Position numbers and translations under genes: made by a program
Source of the DNA: Sorangiineae bacterium NIC37A_2
Lineage (GTDB): Bacteria > Myxococcota_A > Polyangia > Polyangiales > Polyangiaceae
Assembly (NCBI GenBank): GCA_002085155.1
Contig: NASX01000026.1
Span: forward strand, 2,831 to 66,830
Direction of reading: 5' to 3'
DNA: 64,000 bases
Notes under the pieces: model-generated
The model's input: only the letters and a program-made list of their open reading frames with translations
What the model was told of the DNA's origin: nothing
The model's database searches: none
Shown here: positions 61,225 to 64,000 of the stretch, in pieces
Numbering within the stretch: position 1 is the first letter of the stretch
Layout of the letters: every line of letters begins with the position of its first letter

Positions 61225-64000
61225 ATGAGCCACACCGAAGTATTGCGCGCCGAGCTCGAAAGACTCTTCGACCTGGACGAGCTAATCCAATTGAGCAGCG
61301 AGTCCTTGGGTTTCGATCCCACTGAAGTCGGAAGCCAAGCGACCCTGGGATCATTTGCGGGCGCGCTCGTGTCCTATTGTGAGAAGGAGGACGCGATCTT
61401 CGCGCTTGCTGATGCGCTGCGTGCGTCCGGGCGCGATTTGCATCCGCGTATCATCTCTCTCTTGAATGGTGAGCCCGATAAGGAAGCTCTCCTCTCGCCT
61501 GGTTCCAGCCTCGGCGGATACCAGATCACCCGAAAGATCGGGGAAGGACGCGTCGGAGTCACTTACGTAGCGCGCGGCCCTGATGGCGACGTGCGGCTCA
61601 AAGTGCTCACACCCGAGGCCAGCCGCGATCGCCGCGGCCTGCAGCGGTACCTCACAGCCACCCGCCTCATCCACCGGGCCCACGTCACAGGCGTGCCCGA
61701 GCTCGTCTTCGCTGGGCGCTTGGAAGATCGTTATGTGGTCATCCATAAGACCCCGGAAGGGCAGCCGTTGGCTTTGCGCGTCGGACGAACCGGTCCGATG
61801 CACATCAACGAAGCGCGCGCAGTGATCTCAGCGGTGTCCGAGGTGCTGTCGCGTCTCCACGCCAAGGGCCTGGTTCACGGCGATCTGTCCCTCGACAATA
61901 TCCTGACCTACCGCCTCCCGAGCGGCGAAACGGGCGTCTCTCTGCTCGACGCCGGGACCCATTTCATCCGCATGCGCCCCGGCCGCACGCGCACCGGCCT
62001 CGCCTCGACCGGAAGCAATCCGCGCACCGTGTCCCCCGAGCAGATCCGCGGCGCTGAACCGACGGCTCACAGCGACGCTTACGCGCTTGGCGCCGTCATG
62101 TTCGAGCTTCTCACGGGCAAGCCGCCCTTCGAAGGTGACGCGCTCGAGATGGCTTACGGTCACCTCACCCGCTCCCCGGCCACCCCGAGCAGCCTGGCCC
62201 CCCGCGGCTGGGTCGGTGCTGATCTCGATCAGCTCGTGCTTTCCCTGCTGGCCAAAGAGCCGGACGACCGCGTCGCGATCTCGCTCCTCCCCGATCGCCT
62301 CGAAGAGCTCATCCATTCGCGACGCCCGGGCCAAGATCAGCGCCAAGAGGCCGAAGAGCTGGAACAGAAGCTCGTCGCCGACCCGACGAACCTCGAGCTG
62401 GCCGCGGCCCTCGAAGCGACCGTCGGCCATGGTGTCTCGGCTGAGCAAGTCGGCCAGGCCTTTCGTTTGGCCGCGTCGATGCTCGACGACGCTGAGCAGG
62501 CAGAGGACAAGAAGAGGCTCCTCCTCCGCGCTGCTCGCCTCTTCGAAGCCAAGAAGGAAACGCTGGAAAAAGCAGAGCAGGTCTACGCCGAGCTGCTCGC
62601 CGAAGATCCGCGAGACCCCGTCGTCCAAGCGGGATACGACGAAGCTCTCAAGCGCCAAGAGAAGTTTGACGCCCTCGTCGAAGCTCTGCTCGGCCGCGCA
62701 GAAAACGCTGCGAACAACAGCGAGCGGGCACGGGCCATGGCTGAGATCGGCCGCACCTATCTCCGCGATCTCGGCGACACCGAGCAGGCAGTGATCGCCC
62801 TGAGCCAAGCGTTCTGCGACGATCCTTCCGACGAGTACGCGACCGATCTCGAGCGCGCCGCCGGAACTCAGGAGAACCTTTGGAACGAGGTGCTGAGCGC
62901 CGTCGGCGAAGCGAGCCAAGACGCGTCCCTGAGCCCCGAGCAGAGGAGCGCTCTCCTCTTGCGCGCCGGCCTCTGGTACCGGAGCCGCCTCTCGCGCACG
63001 GACCTCGCCGTTCCTTGTTTCCAGGCAGTGCTCGCTACCGAACCTGCAAACGAGCAGGCCCTGGTTCAGCTGACTGAGATCTACCGCAAGGCTCAGCAGT
63101 GGCAGGAGCTCATCATGATGCTCCACCACCGCGCGAACGCCGCGGCGACGCCCCAGGCCAGCCGCGATCTCCGCACCGAGATCGCCGAGATCCAGGAGCA
63201 ACGCCTCGGCCAAATCCTTGAGGCCCGCGCCACCTACGAAGCGGTCCTCGCCGAAGACCCGAGTCACCCCAAGGCCAACGAAGGCCTCTTCCGCATCCTC
63301 GATCGCGCAGAGGACTACCCCGCCCTGGTTCAGTTCATCGAACGCCGTCTCGAGAGCGAGAGCCCCCAGGACCGCGTGCGCAGCCTGTGCCGTGTTGCTG
63401 AGATTTACGACACGCGGCTCGACAACTCCGAGCAAGCCCTCGCCCAGTACAAGAGAGCTCTCGAGATCGATCCCGAGAGCATCGACGCCCTCCACGGCAT
63501 TGAGAATGTCCTGACCAAACAAGGCAAGTACCGCGAGCTGCTCGAAAACCTCGAGCAACAGGTCGCCGCCGCCGCGACGCCGAAGCAGAAGGTGCTTCTG
63601 TTCGAGCGCATGGCCTCCGTCTACGAAGAGGAGTTCATCGATCAGAAGGGTGCAGCCAGCGCTCTCGAACGAGCTCTCGCGCTCGATCCGAACCGCGTCA
63701 CGGCTCTCAGTCACCTCACGCGCATCTTCAAGAGCCTCGGTCGCTTCGAAGACGCTTCTCGCCTCTACGAGCGTCAGGCACGCGTCGTCGACAGCCCCGA
63801 GGAGCGCATCGCGCTCGGTATGGCCTGGGGACGCCTCCTGGCTGAAGAGCTCGGTGAGCCCGAGAAGGCAGCCCGCGCCTACGAGATTGTCCTCGAGGCG
63901 AACCCGGAGCATCCGGCCGCCCTCGAAGCCCTCGCGAAGCTCCGAGAAGCTACCGGTGACGCCGCTCGCGCCGTCGAAGCCATCCTCTCTCTCGCTGACA
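61225..64000 (+). CDS. Ser/Thr protein kinase with EAD-like N-terminus and TPR repeats (partial)
   Basis: At least 925 codons are open to the right edge, so the C-terminus is missing. Residues about 1-75 form a helical domain (LRAELERLFDLDELIQLSSE, FAGALVSYCEKEDAIFALAD) that resembles effector-associated (death-like) domains. A kinase domain follows: GEGRVG loop (106-111), Lys126 as the ATP lysine, the catalytic loop as HGDLSLDN (218-225) with Ser in place of Lys, DAG at 242-244 in place of DFG, and VSPEQ. From about residue 370 it is a long TPR solenoid (KAEQVYAELLAEDPRDPVVQ, SEQALAQYKRALEIDPESID and others). No membrane helix is seen. GAGAG stands before ATG 61225. Confidence 0.8.
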   Translation, partial: MSHTEVLRAELERLFDLDELIQLSSESLGFDPTEVGSQATLGSFAGALVSYCEKEDAIFALADALRASGRDLHPRIISLLNGEPDKEALLSPGSSLGGYQITRKIGEGRVGVTYVARGPDGDVRLKVLTPEASRDRRGLQRYLTATRLIHRAHVTGVPELVFAGRLEDRYVVIHKTPEGQPLALRVGRTGPMHINEARAVISAVSEVLSRLHAKGLVHGDLSLDNILTYRLPSGETGVSLLDAGTHFIRMRPGRTRTGLASTGSNPRTVSPEQIRGAEPTAHSDAYALGAVMFELLTGKPPFEGDALEMAYGHLTRSPATPSSLAPRGWVGADLDQLVLSLLAKEPDDRVAISLLPDRLEELIHSRRPGQDQRQEAEELEQKLVADPTNLELAAALEATVGHGVSAEQVGQAFRLAASMLDDAEQAEDKKRLLLRAARLFEAKKETLEKAEQVYAELLAEDPRDPVVQAGYDEALKRQEKFDALVEALLGRAENAANNSERARAMAEIGRTYLRDLGDTEQAVIALSQAFCDDPSDEYATDLERAAGTQENLWNEVLSAVGEASQDASLSPEQRSALLLRAGLWYRSRLSRTDLAVPCFQAVLATEPANEQALVQLTEIYRKAQQWQELIMMLHHRANAAATPQASRDLRTEIAEIQEQRLGQILEARATYEAVLAEDPSHPKANEGLFRILDRAEDYPALVQFIERRLESESPQDRVRSLCRVAEIYDTRLDNSEQALAQYKRALEIDPESIDALHGIENVLTKQGKYRELLENLEQQVAAAATPKQKVLLFERMASVYEEEFIDQKGAASALERALALDPNRVTALSHLTRIFKSLGRFEDASRLYERQARVVDSPEERIALGMAWGRLLAEELGEPEKAARAYEIVLEANPEHPAALEALAKLREATGDAARAVEAILSLAD

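Noticed and set aside
61828-63912. Long open frame of 694 codons on the minus strand
   Set aside because: It is antisense to the kinase-TPR gene, whose frame shows clear kinase and TPR motifs; open antisense frames are common in high-GC genes.

Overview
The window is a gene-dense, high-GC bacterial chromosome segment. It most likely comes from a myxobacterium of the Polyangia type (Myxococcota, old Deltaproteobacteria). The grounds are a MYXO-CTERM-like tail on a DUF2330 protein, several lipoproteins with Gly/Ala/Thr-rich linkers, a MopE-type putative metal-binding motif, an AgmX/PglI-like lipoprotein, a Ser/Thr kinase fused to TPRs, FHA-sigma54 regulators and twitching-pilus ATPases, mixed with ordinary housekeeping genes. 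The taxon is an inference. I see no rRNA, tRNA, CRISPR array, insertion sequence or prophage, so this reads as core chromosome with lineage-specific regulators.

Layout. 1-6.5 kb: N-terminal half of a GH94 phosphorylase (runs off the left edge), a hypothetical gene, an M17 leucyl aminopeptidase, a tiny ORF, the Mrp/ApbC Fe-S carrier and an S1-domain protein. 6.5-11.8 kb: a promoter, a 58-residue basic protein and rpsT, then acetyl-CoA synthetase with a HAD phosphatase, a lipoprotein, and a coupled PilZ-like/coiled-coil lipoprotein pair. 11.8-18.6 kb: a transpeptidase-fold PBP, DUF2330 protein, Nudix hydrolase, PAP2 enzyme, a lipoprotein and rhodanese-MoeB. 18.8-23.3 kb: pilB, pilT, purF. 23.4-28 kb: MopE-like and Cys-rich lipoproteins, SRAP protein, DUF192 lipoprotein, lipoprotein cyclophilin. 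28-34.6 kb: yceD-rpmF-fabD-fabG-acpP-fabF-nrdR-ribD and def, a fatty-acid cluster lacking plsX and fabH. 34.7-45.8 kb is the regulatory part: DoxX/LysR, a minus-strand block of two small proteins, an FHA-pseudo-secretion-ATPase, a histidine kinase and an NtrC-type regulator, then a MerR-TPR protein, a nitrilase-family amidase and an FHA-sigma54 activator. 45.9-57.5 kb: parC-parE, bamA, a small membrane protein, gyrA and nth. 57.6-60.9 kb (minus): ftsB, a Roadblock/LC7 protein, aroQ, accB, accC. 61.2 kb to the end: a large kinase-TPR protein with an N-terminal domain resembling effector-associated domains, truncated by the window edge.

How they fit together: accBC, fabD-G-acpP-F and acsA together cover acetyl-CoA activation, carboxylation and elongation of fatty acids. 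Topoisomerase IV, GyrA and Nth are DNA-maintenance genes; bamA, ftsB, the PBP and the lipoproteins serve the envelope. The less ordinary signals are the FHA protein whose CpaF/TadA-like domain has lost its P-loop, the kinase with altered catalytic-loop and DFG motifs behind an EAD-like domain, the MerR-TPR fusion, the GAFSGA activator whose start codon overlaps that of a divergent amidase gene, and the uncharacterised small proteins.
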